64,000 nucleotides of DNA from Panagrolaimus kolymaensis (taxonomy: Eukaryota > Nematoda > Chromadorea > Rhabditida > Panagrolaimidae): contig JAJQJQ010000075.1 in the NCBI GenBank assembly GCA_028622995.1, forward strand, positions 496,001-560,000, written 5' to 3'. The position numbers and the translations under genes were made by a program. The first letter of the stretch is position 1. The number at the start of each line of letters is the position of its first letter. The notes below the pieces were generated by a model. That model ran no database searches, was not told the origin of the DNA, and worked only from the letters and a program-made list of their open reading frames with translations. This document shows, piece after piece, positions 49,061 through 62,420 of the stretch.

Positions 49061-52000
49061 AGAATAAAACTTGGAAGCTCTCCGACTTTTTACTAAAAAA
49101 TAAAAAGCAGAGAAAATATTTATTTTCCTTAATTTTTGGAATTTTTTACACCCGTTTTTTACTATTTCATATGTGTTTTACCTCAAGCATTAATTTTTTT
49201 AAATTTAAAACATTATTTGCATCCTTCAATGAAGAATAAAACTTGGAAGCTCTCCGACTTTTTACTAAAAAATAAAAAGCAGAGAAAATATTTATTTTCC
49301 TTAATTTTTGGAATTTTTTACACCCGTTTTTTACTATTTCATATGTGTTTTACCTCAAGCATTAATTTTTTTAAATTTAAAACATTATTTGCATCCTTCA
49401 ATGAAGAATAAAACTTAGAGGCTCTCCGACTTTTTACTAAAAAATAAAAAGCAGAGAAAATATTTATTTTCCTTAATTTTTGGAATTTTTTACACCCCTT
49501 TTTTACTATTTCATATTTGTTTTACCTACATTATTAATTTTTTTAAATTTAAAACATTATTTGCATCCTTCAATGAAGAATAAAACTTGGAAGCTCTCCG
49601 ACTTTTTACTAAAAAATAAAAAGCAGAGAAAATATTTATTTTCCTTAATTTTTGGAATTTTTTACACCCGTTTTTTACTATTTCATATGTGTTTTACCTC
49701 AAGCATTAATTTTTTTAAATTTAAAACATTATTTGCATCCTTCAATGAAGAATAAAACTTAGAGGCTCTCCGACTTTTTACTAAAAAATAAAAAGCAGAG
49801 AAAATATTTATTTTCCTTAATTTTTGGAATTTTTTACACCCCTTTTTTACTATTTCATATTTGTTTTACCTCCATTATTAATTTTTTTAAATTTAAAACA
49901 TTGTTTGCATCCTTCAATGAAGAATAAAACTTAGAGGCTCTCCGACTTTTTACTAAAAAATAAAAAGCATAGAAAATATTTATTTTCCTTAATTTTTGGA
50001 ATTTTTTACACCCGTTTTTTACTATTTCATATGTGTTTTACCTCCATTATTAATTTTTTTAAATTTAAAACATTGTTGCATCCTTCAATGAAGAATAAAA
50101 CTTTGAAGCTCTCCGACTTTTATCTAAAAAATAAAAAGCATAGAAAATATTTATTTTCCTTAATTTTTGGAATTTTTTACACCCGTTTTTTACTATTTCA
50201 TATGTGTTTTACCTCCATTATTAATTTTTTTAAATTTAAAACATTGTTGCATCCTTCAATGAAGAATAAAACTTTGAAGCTCTCCGACTTTTTACTAAAA
50301 AATAAAAAGCAGAGAAAATATTTATTTTCCTTAATTTTTGGAATTTTTTACACCCGTTTTTTACTATTTCATATGTGTTTTACCTCCATTATTAATTTTT
50401 TTAAATTTAAAACATTGTTGCATCCTTCAATGAAGAATAAAACTTTGAAGCTCTCCGACTTTTATCTAAAAAATAAAAAGCATAGAAAATTTTTATTTTC
50501 CTTAATTTTTGGAATTTTTTACACCCGTTTTTTACTATTTCATATGTGTTTTACCTCCATTATTAATTTTTTTAAATTTAAAACATTGTTGCATCCTTCA
50601 ATGAAGAATAAAACTTTGAAGCTCTCCGTCTTTTATCTAAAAAATAAAAAGCATAGAAAATATTTATTTTCCTTAATTTTTGGAATTTTTTACACCCGTT
50701 TTTTACTATTTCATATGTGTTTTACCTCCATTATTAATTTTTTTAAATTTAAAACATTGTTGCATCCTTCAATGAAGAATAAAACTTTGAAGCTCTCCGA
50801 CTTTTTACTAAAAAATAAAAAGCAGAGAAAATATTTATTTTCCTTAATTTTTGGAATTTTTTACACCCGTTTTTTACTATTTCATATGTGTTTTACCTCA
50901 AGCATTAATTTTTTTAAATTTAAAACATTATTTGACTTCCTTCAATGAAGAATAAAACTTGGAAGCTCTCCGACTTTTTACTAAAAAATAAAAAGCAGAG
51001 AAAATATTTATTTTCCTTAATTTTTGGAATTTTTTACACCCGTTTTTTACTATTTCATATGTGTTTTACCTCAAGCATTAATTTTTTTAAATTTAAAACA
51101 TTATTTGCATCCTTCAATGAAGAATAAAACTTGGAAGCTCTCCGACTTTTTACTAAAAAATAAAAAGCAGAGAAAATATTTATTTTCCTTAATTTTTGGA
51201 ATTTTTTACACCCGTTTTTTACTATTTCATATGTGTTTTACCTCAAGCATTAATTTTTTTAAATTTAAAACATTATTTGCATCCTTCAATGAAGAATAAA
51301 ACTTAGAGGCTCTCCGACTTTTTACTAAAAAATAAAAAGCAGAGAAAATATTTATTTTCCTTAATTTTTGGAATTTTTTACACCCCTTTTTTACTATTTC
51401 ATATTTGTTTTACCTACATTATTAATTTTTTTAAATTTAAAACATTATTTGCATCCTTCAATGAAGAATAAAACTTGGAAGCTCTCCGACTTTTTACTAA
51501 AAAATAAAAAGCAGAGAAAATATTTATTTTCCTTAATTTTTGGAATTTTTTACACCCGTTTTTTACTATTTCATATGTGTTTTACCTCAAGCATTAATTT
51601 TTTTAAATTTAAAACATTATTTGCATCCTTCAATGAAGAATAAAACTTGGAAGCTCTCCGACTTTTTACTAAAAAATAAAAAGCAGAGAAAATATTTATT
51701 TTCCTTAATTTTTGGAATTTTTTACACCCGTTTTTTACTATTTCATATGTGTTTTACCTCAAGCATTAATTTTTTTAAATTTAAAACATTATTTGCATCC
51801 TTCAATGAAGAATAAAACTTAGAGGCTCTCCGACTTTTTACTAAAAAATAAAAAGCAGAGAAAATATTTATTTTCCTTAATTTTTGGAATTTTTTACACC
51901 CCTTTTTTACTATTTCATATTTGTTTTACCTCCATTATTAATTTTTTTAAATTTAAAACATTGTTTGCATCCTTCAATGAAGAATAAAACTTATAGGCTC

Positions 52001-53158
52001 TCCGACTTTTTACTAAAAAATAAAAAGCATAGAAAATATTTATTTTCCTTAATTTTTGGAATTTTTTACACCCGTTTTTTACTATTTCATATGTCCTAAA
52101 CCTCCATTATTAATTTTTTTAAATTTAAAACATTGTTGCATCCTTCATTGGTGAATATAACTTAGAGGCTCTCCGACTTTTTACTAAAAAATAAAAAGCA
52201 GAGAAAATATTTATTTTCCTTAATTTTTGGAGGTTTTTACACCCGTTTTTTACTATTTCAAATGTCCTAAACCTCCATTATTAATTTTTTTAAATTTAAA
52301 ACATTGTGTCATTCTTCAATGAAGAATAAAACTTTGAAGCTCTCCGACTTTTTACTAAAAAATAAAAAGCATAGAAAATATTTATTTTCCTTATTTTTTG
52401 GAATTTTTTACACCCGTTTTTTACTATTTCATATGTGTTTTACCTCCATTATTAATTTTTTTAAATTTAAAACATTGTTGCATCCTTCATTGGTGAATAT
52501 AACTTAGAGGCTCTCAGACTTTTTACTAAAAAATAAAAAGCAGAGAAAATATTTATTTTCCTTAATTTTTGGAATATTTTACACCCGTTTTTTACTATTT
52601 CATATGTGTTTTACCTCCATTATTAATTTTTTTAAATTTAAAACATTGTTGCATCCTTCAATGAAGAATAAAACTTTGAAGCTCTCCGACTTTTATCTAA
52701 AAAATAAAAAGCATAGAAAATATTTATTTTCCTTAATTTTTGGAATTTTTTACACCCGTTTTTTACTATTTCATATGTGTTTTACCTCCATTATTAATTT
52801 TTTTAAATTTAAAACATTGTTGCATCCTTCAATGAAGAATAAAACTTTGAAGCTCTCCGACTTTTATCTAAAAAATAAAAAGCATAGAAAATATTTATTT
52901 TCCTTAATTTTTGGAATTTTTTACACCCGTTTTTTACTATTTCATATGTGTTTTACCTCCATTATTAATTTTTTTAAATTTAAAACATTGTTGCATCCTT
53001 CAATGAAGAATAAAACTTTGAAGCTCTCCGACTTTTTACTAAAAAATAAAAAGCATAGAAAATATTTATTTTCCTTAATTTTTGGAATTTTTTACACCCG
53101 TTTTTTACTATTTCAAATGTCCTAAATCTCCATTATTAATTTTTTTAAATTTAAAACA
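49057..53158 (+). repeat. Satellite block J: 1,888 bp offset duplication and tacctcaagcatt monomers
   Basis: 49057-49755 recurs from 50945 at an offset of 1,888 bp, including the tatttgacttcc marker (about 49042 and 50933) and the monomer with acacccctttttt and catatttgttttacc. Runs of the tacctcaagcatt / cattatttgcatcc type (172 bp) are prominent. From about 52,220 it repeats the block H segment of 39.5 kb. Confidence 0.8.
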
Positions 53159-56100
53159 TTGTTGCATCCTTCAATGAAGAATAAAACTTTGAAGCTCTCC
53201 GACTTTTTACTAAAAAATAAAAAGTATAGAAAATATTTATTTTCCTTAATTTTTGGAATTTTTTACACCCGTTTTTTACTATTTCATATGTGTTTTACCT
53301 CCATTATTAATTTTTTTAAATTTAAAACATTGTTGCATCCTTCATTCGTGAATATAACTTAGAGGCTCTCAGACTTTTTACTAAAAAATAAAAAGCAGAG
53401 AAAATATTTATTTTCCTTAATTTTTGGAATTTTTTACACCCGTTTTTTACTATTTCAAATGTCCTAAATCTCCATTATTAATTTTTTTAAATTTAAAACA
53501 TTGTTGCATCCTTCAAAGAAGAATAAAACTTTGAAGCTCTCCGACTTTTTACTAAAAAATAAAAAGCATAGAAAATATTTATTTTCCTTAATTTTTGGAA
53601 TTTTTTACACCCGTTTTTTACTATTTCAAATGTCCTAAATCTCCATTATTAATTTTTTTAAATTTAAAACATTGTTGCATCCTTCAATGAAGAATAAAAC
53701 TTTGAAGCTCTCCGACTTTTTACTAAAAAATAAAAAGCATAGAAAATATTTATTTTCCTTAATTTTTGGAATTTTTTACACCCGTTTTTTACTATTTCAT
53801 ATGTGTTTTACCTCCATTATTAATTTTTTTAAATTTAAAACATTGTTGCATCCTTCAATGAAGAATAAAACTTTGAAGCTCTCCGACTTTTATCTAAAAA
53901 ATAAAAAGCATAGAAAATATTTATTTTCCTTAATTTTTGGAATTTTTTACACCCGTTTTTTACTATTTCATATGTGTTTTACCTCCATTATTAATTTTTT
54001 TAAATTTAAAACATTGTTGCATACTTCATTGGTGAATATAACTTAGAGGCTTTCCGACTTTTTACTAAAAAATAAAAAGCAGAGAAAATATTTATTTTCC
54101 TTAATTTTTGGAATTTTTTACACCCGTTTTTTACTATTTCATATGTGTTTTACCTCCATTATTAATTTTTTTAAATTTAAAACATTGTTGCATCCTTCAT
54201 TGGTGAATATAACTTAGAGGCTTTCCGACTTTTTACTAAAAAATAAAAAGCAGAGAAAATATTTATTTTCCTTAATTTTTGCAATTTTTTACACCCGTTT
54301 TTTACTATTTTATATGTGTTTTACCTCCATTATTAATTTTTTTAAATTTAAAACATTGTTGCATCCTTCAATGAAGAATAAAACTTTGAAGCTCTCCGAC
54401 TTTTTACTAAAAAATAAAAAGCATAGAAAATATTTATTTTCCTTAATTTTTGGAATTTTTTACACCCGTTTTTTACTATTTCAAATGTCCTAAATCTCCA
54501 TTATTAATTTTTTTAAATTTAAAACATTGTTGCATCCTTCAATGAAGAATAAAACTTTGAAGCTCTCCGACTTTTTACTAAAAAATAAAAAGCATAGAAA
54601 ATATTTATTTTCCTTAATTTTTGGAATTTTTTACACCCGTTTTTTACTATTTCATATGTGTTTTACCTCCATTATTAATTTTTTTAAATTTAAAACATTG
54701 TTGCATCCTTCATTCGTGAATATAACTTAGAGGCTCTCAGACTTTTTACTAAAAAATAAAAAGCAGAGAAAATATTTATTTTCCTTAATTTTTGGAATTT
54801 TTTACACCCGTTTTTTACTATTTCAAATGTCCTAAATCTCCATTATTAATTTTTTTAAATTTAAAACATTGTTGCATCCTTCAAAGAAGAATAAAACTTT
54901 GAAGCTCTCCGACTTTTTACTAAAAAATAAAAAGCATAGAAAATATTTATTTTCCTTAATTTTTGGAATTTTTTACACCCGTTTTTTACTATTTCAAATG
55001 TCCTAAATCTCCATTATTAATTTTTTTAAATTTAAAACATTGTTGCATCCTTCAATGAAGAATAAAACTTTGAAGCTCTCCGACTTTTTACTAAAAAATA
55101 AAAAGCATAGAAAATATTTATTTTCCTTAATTTTTGGAATTTTTTACACCCGTTTTTTACTATTTCATATGTGTTTTACCTCCATTATTAATTTTTTTAA
55201 ATTTAAAACATTGTTGCATCCTTCAATGAAGAATAAAACTTTGAAGCTCTCCGACTTTTATCTAAAAAATAAAAAGCATAGAAAATATTTATTTTCCTTA
55301 ATTTTTGGAATTTTTTACACCCGTTTTTTACTATTTCATATGTGTTTTACCTCCATTATTAATTTTTTTAAATTTAAAACATTGTTGCATCCTTCATTCG
55401 TGAATATAACTTAGAGGCTCTCAGACTTTTTACTAAAAAATAAAAAGCAGAGAAAATATTTATTTTCCTTAATTTTTGGAATTTTTTACACCCGTTTTTT
55501 ACTATTTCAAATGTCCTAAATCTCCATTATTAATTTTTTTAAATTTAAAACATTGTTGCATCCTTCAATGAAGAATAAAACTTTGAAGCTCTCCGACTTT
55601 TTACTAAAAAATAAAAAGCATAGAAAATATTTATTTTCCTTAATTTTTGGAATTTTTTACACCCGTTTTTTACTATTTCAAATGTCCTAAATCTCCATTA
55701 TTAATTTTTTTAAATTTAAAACATTGTTGCATCCTTCAATGAAGAATAAAACTTTGAAGCTCTCCGACTTTTTACTAAAAAATAAAAAGCATAGAAAATA
55801 TTTATTTTCCTTAATTTTTGGAATTTTTTACACCCGTTTTTTACTATTTCATATGTGTTTTACCTCCATTATTAATTTTTTTAAATTTAAAACATTGTTG
55901 CATCCTTCAATGAAGAATAAAACTTTGAAGCTCTCCGACTTTTATCTAAAAAATAAAAAGCATAGAAAATATTTATTTTCCTTAATTTTTGGAATTTTTT
56001 ACACCCGTTTTTTACTATTTCATATGTGTTTTACCTCCATTATTAATTTTTTTAAATTTAAAACATTGTTGCATCCTTCAATGAAGAATAAAACTTTGAA

Positions 56101-56440
56101 GCTCTCCGACTTTTATCTAAAAAATAAAAAGCATAGAAAATATTTATTTTCCTTAATTTTTGGAATTTTTTACACCCGTTTTTTACTATTTCATATGTGT
56201 TTTACCTCCATTATTAATTTTTTTAAATTTAAAACATTGTTGCATCCTTCAATGAAGAATAAAACTTTGAAGCTCTCCGACTTTTATCTAAAAAATAAAA
56301 AGCATAGAAAATATTTATTTTCCTTAATTTTTGGAATTTTTTACACCCTTTTTTTACTATTTCATATGTGTTTTACCTCCATTATTAATTTTTTTAAATT
56401 TAAAACATTGTTGCATCCTTCATTGGTGAATATAACTTAG
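53159..56440 (+). repeat. Satellite block K: 1,368 bp (8-mer) unit with cctaaatctcc monomers
   Basis: 53159 and 54527, and likewise 53672 and 55040, are 1,368 bp apart. A four-monomer step of 684 bp follows (55040 to 55724). Private alleles are cctaaatctcc and cattcgtgaatataac. The period equals that of block F, but the monomer content differs. Confidence 0.82.
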
Positions 56441-59400
56441 AGGCTTTCCGACTTTTTACTAAAAAATAAAAAGCAGAGAAAATATATATTTTCCTTAATT
56501 TTTGGAATTTTTTACACCCGTTTTTTACTATTTCATATGTGTTTTACCTCCATTATTAATTTTTTTAAATTTAAAACATTGTTGCATCCTTCATTGGTGA
56601 ATATAACTTAGAGGATTTCCGACTTTTTACTAAAAAATAAAAAGCAGAGAAAATATTTATTTTCCTTAATTTTTGGAATTTTTTACACCCGTTTTTTACT
56701 ATTTCATATGACCTTTACCTCCATTATAAATTTTTTTAAATTTAAAACATTTTTTCATCCTTCAATGAAGAATAAAACTTAGAGGCTCTCCGACTTTTTA
56801 CTAAAAAATAAAAAGCAGAGAAAATAATTATTTTCTTTAATTTTTGGAATTTTTTACACCCGTTTTTTACTATTTCATATGACCTTTACCTCCATTATTA
56901 ATTTTTTTAAATTTAAAACATTGTTGCATCCTTAATTGGTGAATATAACTTAGAGGCTCTCCGACTTTTTACTAAAAAATAAAAAGCATAGAAAATATTT
57001 ATTTTCCTTAATTTTTGGAATTTTTTAAACCCGTTTTTTACTATTTCATATGACCTTTACCTCCATTATTAATTTTTTTAAATTTAAAACATTGTTGCAT
57101 CCTTCATTGGTGAATAAAACTTTGAGGCTTTCCAACTTTTTACTAAAAAATAAAAAGCAGAGAAAATATTTATTTTCCTTAATTTTTGGAATTTTATACA
57201 CCCGTTTTTTACTATTTCATATGTGTTTTACCTCCATTATTAATTTTTTTAAATTTAAAACTTTGTTGCATCCTTCATTGGTGAATATAACTTAGAGGCT
57301 CTCCGACTTTTTACTAAAAAATAAAAAACAGAGAAAATATTTATTTTCCTTAATTTTTGGAATTTCTTACACCCGTTTTTTACTATTTCAAATGTCCTAA
57401 ACCTCCATTATTAATTTTTTTAAATTTAAAACATTGTTGCATCCTTAATTGGTGAATAAAACTTAGAGGCTCTCCGACTTTTTACTAAAAAAAAAAAAGC
57501 AGAGAAAATATTTATTTTCCTTAATTTTTGGATATTTTTTACACCCGTTTTTTACTATTTCAAATGTCCTAAACCTCCATTATTAAGTTTTTTAAATTTA
57601 AAACATTGGTGCATCCTTAATTGGTGAATAAAACTTATAGGCTCTCCGACTTTTTACTAAAAAATAAAAAGCATAGAAAATATTTATTTTCCTTAATTTT
57701 TGGAATTTTTTACACCCGTTTTTTACTATTTCAAATGTCCTAAACCTACATTATTAATTTTTTTAAATTTAAAACATTGTTTGCATCGTTCAATGAAGAA
57801 TAAAACTTTGAAGCTCTCTGACTTTTTACTAAAAAATAAAAAGCATAGAAAATATTTATTTTCCATAATTTTTGGAATTTTTTACACCCGTTTTTTACTA
57901 TTTCAAATGTCCTAAACCTACATTATTAATTTTTTGAAATTTAAAACATTGTTTGCATCGTTCAATGAAGAATAAAACTTTGAAGCTCTCCGACTTTTTA
58001 CTAAAAAATAAAAAGCAGAGAAAATATTTATTTTCCTTAATTTTTGGAATTTTTTACACCCGTTTTTTACTATTTCATATGTGTTTTACCTCCATTATTA
58101 ATTTTTTTAAATTTAAAACATTGTTGCATCCTTCAATGAAGAATAAAACTTTGAAGCTCTCCGACTTTTATCTAAAAAATAAAAAGCATAGAAAATATTT
58201 ATTTTCCTTAATTTTTGGAATTTTTTACACCCGTTTTTTACTATTTCATATGTGTTTTACCTCCATTATTAATTTTTTTAAATTTAAAACATTGTTGCAT
58301 CCTTCAATGAAGAATAAAACTTTGAAGCTCTCCGACTTTTATCTAAAAAATAAAAAGCATAGAAAATATTTATTTTCCTTAATTTTTGGAATTTTTTACA
58401 CCCGTTTTTTACTATTTCATATGTGTTTTACCTCCATTATTAATTTTTTTAAATTTAAAACATTGTTGCATCCTTCATTGGTGAATATAACTTAGAGGCT
58501 TTCCGACTTTTTACTAAAAAATAAAAAGCAGAGAAAATATATATTTTCCTTAATTTTTGGAATTTTTTACACCCGTTTTTTACTATTTCATATGTGTTTT
58601 ACCTCCATTATTAATTTTTTTAAATTTAAAACATTGTTGCATCCTTCATTGGTGAATATAACTTAGAGGCTTTCCGACTTTTTACTAAAAAATAAAAAGC
58701 AGAGAAAATATTTATTTTCCTTAATTTTTGGAATTTTTTACACCCGTTTTTTACTATTTCATATGACCTTTACCTCCATTATAAATTTTTTTAAATTTAA
58801 AACATTTTTTCATCCTTCAATGAAGAATAAAACTTAGAGGCTCTCCGACTTTTTACTAAAAAATAAAAAGCAGAGAAAATAATTATTTTCTTTAATTTTT
58901 GGAATTTTTTACACCCGTTTTTTACTATTTCATATGACCTTTACCTCCATTATTAATTTTTTTAAATTTAAAACATTGTTGCATCCTTAATTGGTGAATA
59001 AAACTTAGAGGCTCTCCGACTTTTTACTAAAAAATAAAAAGCATAGAAAATATTTATTTTCCTTAATTTTTGGAATTTTTTAAACCCGTTTTTTACTATT
59101 TCATATGACCTTTACCTCCATTATTAATTTTTTTAAATTTAAAACATTGTTGCATCCTTCATTGGTGAATAAAACTTTGAGGCTTTCCAACTTTTTACTA
59201 AAAAATAAAAAGCAGAGAAAATATTTATTTTCCTTAATTTTTGGAATTTTATACACCCGTTTTTTACTATTTCATATGTGTTTTACCTCCATTATTAATT
59301 TTTTTAAATTTAAAACTTTGTTGCATCCTTCATTGGTGAATATAACTTAGAGGCTCTCCGACTTTTTACTAAAAAATAAAAAACAGAGAAAATATTTATT

Positions 59401-62400
59401 TTCCTTAATTTTTGGAATTTCTTACACCCGTTTTTTACTATTTCAAATGTCCTAAACCTCCATTATTAATTTTTTTAAATTTAAAACATTGTTGCATCCT
59501 TAATTGGTGAATAAAACTTAGAGGCTCTCCGACTTTTTACTAAAAAAAAAAAAGCAGAGAAAATATTTATTTTCCTTAATTTTTGGATATTTTTTACACC
59601 CGTTTTTTACTATTTCAAATGTCCTAAACCTCCATTATTAAGTTTTTTAAATTTAAAACATTGGTGCATCCTTAATTGGTGAATAAAACTTATAGGCTCT
59701 CCGACTTTTTACTAAAAAATAAAAAGCATAGAAAATATTTATTTTCCTTAATTTTTGGAATTTTTTACACCCGTTTTTTACTATTTCAAATGTCCTAAAC
59801 CTACATTATTAATTTTTTTAAATTTAAAACATTGTTTGCATCGTTCAATGAAGAATAAAACTTTGAAGCTCTCTGACTTTTTACTAAAAAATAAAAAGCA
59901 TAGAAAATATTTATTTTCCATAATTTTTGGAATTTTTTACACCCGTTTTTTACTATTTCAAATGTCCTAAACCTACATTATTAATTTTTTGAAATTTAAA
60001 ACATTGTTTGCATCGTTCAATGAAGAATAAAACTTTGAAGCTCTCCGACTTTTTACTAAAAAATAAAAAGCAGAGAAAATATTTATTTTCCTTAATTTTT
60101 GGAATTTTTTACACCCGTTTTTTACTATTTCATATGTGTTTTACCTCCATTATTAATTTTTTTAAATTTAAAACATTGTTGCATCCTTCAATGAAGAATA
60201 AAACTTTGAAGCTCTCCGACTTTTATCTAAAAAATAAAAAGCATAGAAAATATTTATTTTCCTTAATTTTTGGAATTTTTTACACCCGTTTTTTACTATT
60301 TCATATGTGTTTTACCTCCATTATTAATTTTTTTAAATTTAAAACATTGTTGCATCCTTCAATGAAGAATAAAACTTTGAAGCTCTCCGACTTTTATCTA
60401 AAAAATAAAAAGCATAGAAAATATTTATTTTCCTTAATTTTTGGAATTTTTTACACCCGTTTTTTACTATTTCATATGTGTTTTACCTCCATTATTAATT
60501 TTTTTAAATTTAAAACATTGTTGCATCCTTCATTGGTGAATATAACTTAGAGGCTTTCCGACTTTTTACTAAAAAATAAAAAGCAGAGAAAATATATATT
60601 TTCCTTAATTTTTGGAATTTTTTACACCCGTTTTTTACTATTTCATATGTGTTTTACCTCCATTATTAATTTTTTTAAATTTAAAACATTGTTGCATCCT
60701 TCATTGGTGAATATAACTTAGAGGCTTTCCGACTTTTTACTAAAAAATAAAAAGCAGAGAAAATATTTATTTTCCTTAATTTTTGGAATTTTTTACACCC
60801 GTTTTTTACTATTTCATATGACCTTTACCTCCATTATAAATTTTTTTAAATTTAAAACATTTTTTCATCCTTCAATGAAGAATAAAACTTAGAGGCTCTC
60901 CGACTTTTTACTAAAAAATAAAAAGCAGAGAAAATAATTATTTTCTTTAATTTTTGGAATTTTTTACACCCGTTTTTTACTATTTCATATGACCTTTACC
61001 TCCATTATTAATTTTTTTAAATTTAAAACATTGTTGCATCCTTAATTGGTGAATAAAACTTAGAGGCTCTCCGACTTTTTACTAAAAAATAAAAAGCATA
61101 GAAAATATTTATTTTCCTTAATTTTTGGAATTTTTTAAACCCGTTTTTTACTATTTCATATGACCTTTACCTCCATTATTAATTTTTTTAAATTTAAAAC
61201 ATTGTTGCATCCTTCATTGGTGAATAAAACTTTGAGGCTTTCCAACTTTTTACTAAAAAATAAAAAGCAGAGAAAATATTTATTTTCCTTAATTTTTGGA
61301 ATTTTATACACCCGTTTTTTACTATTTCATATGTGTTTTACCTCCATTATTAATTTTTTTAAATTTAAAACTTTGTTGCATCCTTCATTGGTGAATATAA
61401 CTTAGAGGCTCTCCGACTTTTTACTAAAAAATAAAAAACAGAGAAAATATTTATTTTCCTTAATTTTTGGAATTTCTTACACCCGTTTTTTACTATTTCA
61501 AATGTCCTAAACCTCCATTATTAATTTTTTTAAATTTAAAACATTGTTGCATCCTTAATTGGTGAATAAAACTTATAGGCTCTCCGACTTTTTACTAAAA
61601 AATAAAAAGCATAGAAAATATTTATTTTCCTTAATTTTTGGAATTTTTTACACCCGTTTTTTACTATTTCAAATGTCCTAAACCTACATTATTAATTTTT
61701 TTAAATTTAAAACATTGTTTGCATCGTTCAATGAAGAATAAAACTTTGAAGCTCTCTGACTTTTTACTAAAAAATAAAAAGCATAGAAAATATTTATTTT
61801 CCATAATTTTTGGAATTTTTTACACCCGTTTTTTACTATTTCAAATGTCCTAAACCTACATTATTAATTTTTTTAAATTTAAAACATTGTTTGCATCGTT
61901 CAATGAAGAATAAAACTTTGAAGCTCTCCGACTTTTTACTAAAAAATAAAAAGCAGAGAAAATATTTATTTTCCTTAATTTTTGGAATTTTTTACACCCG
62001 TTTTTTACTATTTCATATGTGTTTTACCTCCATTATTAATTTTTTTAAATTTAAAACATTGTTGCATCCTTCAATGAAGAATAAAACTTTGAAGCTCTCC
62101 GACTTTTATCTAAAAAATAAAAAGCATAGAAAATATTTATTTTCCTTAATTTTTGGAATTTTTTACACCCGTTTTTTACTATTTCATATGTGTTTTACCT
62201 CCATTATTAATTTTTTTAAATTTAAAACATTGTTGCATCCTTCAATGAAGAATAAAACTTTGAAGCTCTCCGACTTTTATCTAAAAAATAAAAAGCATAG
62301 AAAATATTTATTTTCCTTAATTTTTGGAATTTTTTACACCCGTTTTTTACTATTTCATAAGTGTTTTACCTCCATTATTAATTTTTTTAAATTTAAAACA

Positions 62401-62420
62401 TTGTTGCATCCTTCAATGAA
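56441..62420 (+). repeat. Satellite block L: 2,055 bp (12-mer) unit in three copies, the third one monomer shorter
   Basis: Copies run 56441-58495, 58496-60550 and 60551 to about 62420. Markers repeat at 2,055 bp: the cattttttcatcc monomer, ttttttaaacccg, ttttatacaccc, a twelve-A tract (near 57489 and 59545) with ttggatatttttt, cattggtgcatcc, and the cctacattatt pair. The third copy lacks the twelve-A/ttggatat monomer, so its later markers fall 172 bp early (59755 to 61638 is 1,883 bp). Confidence 0.9.
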
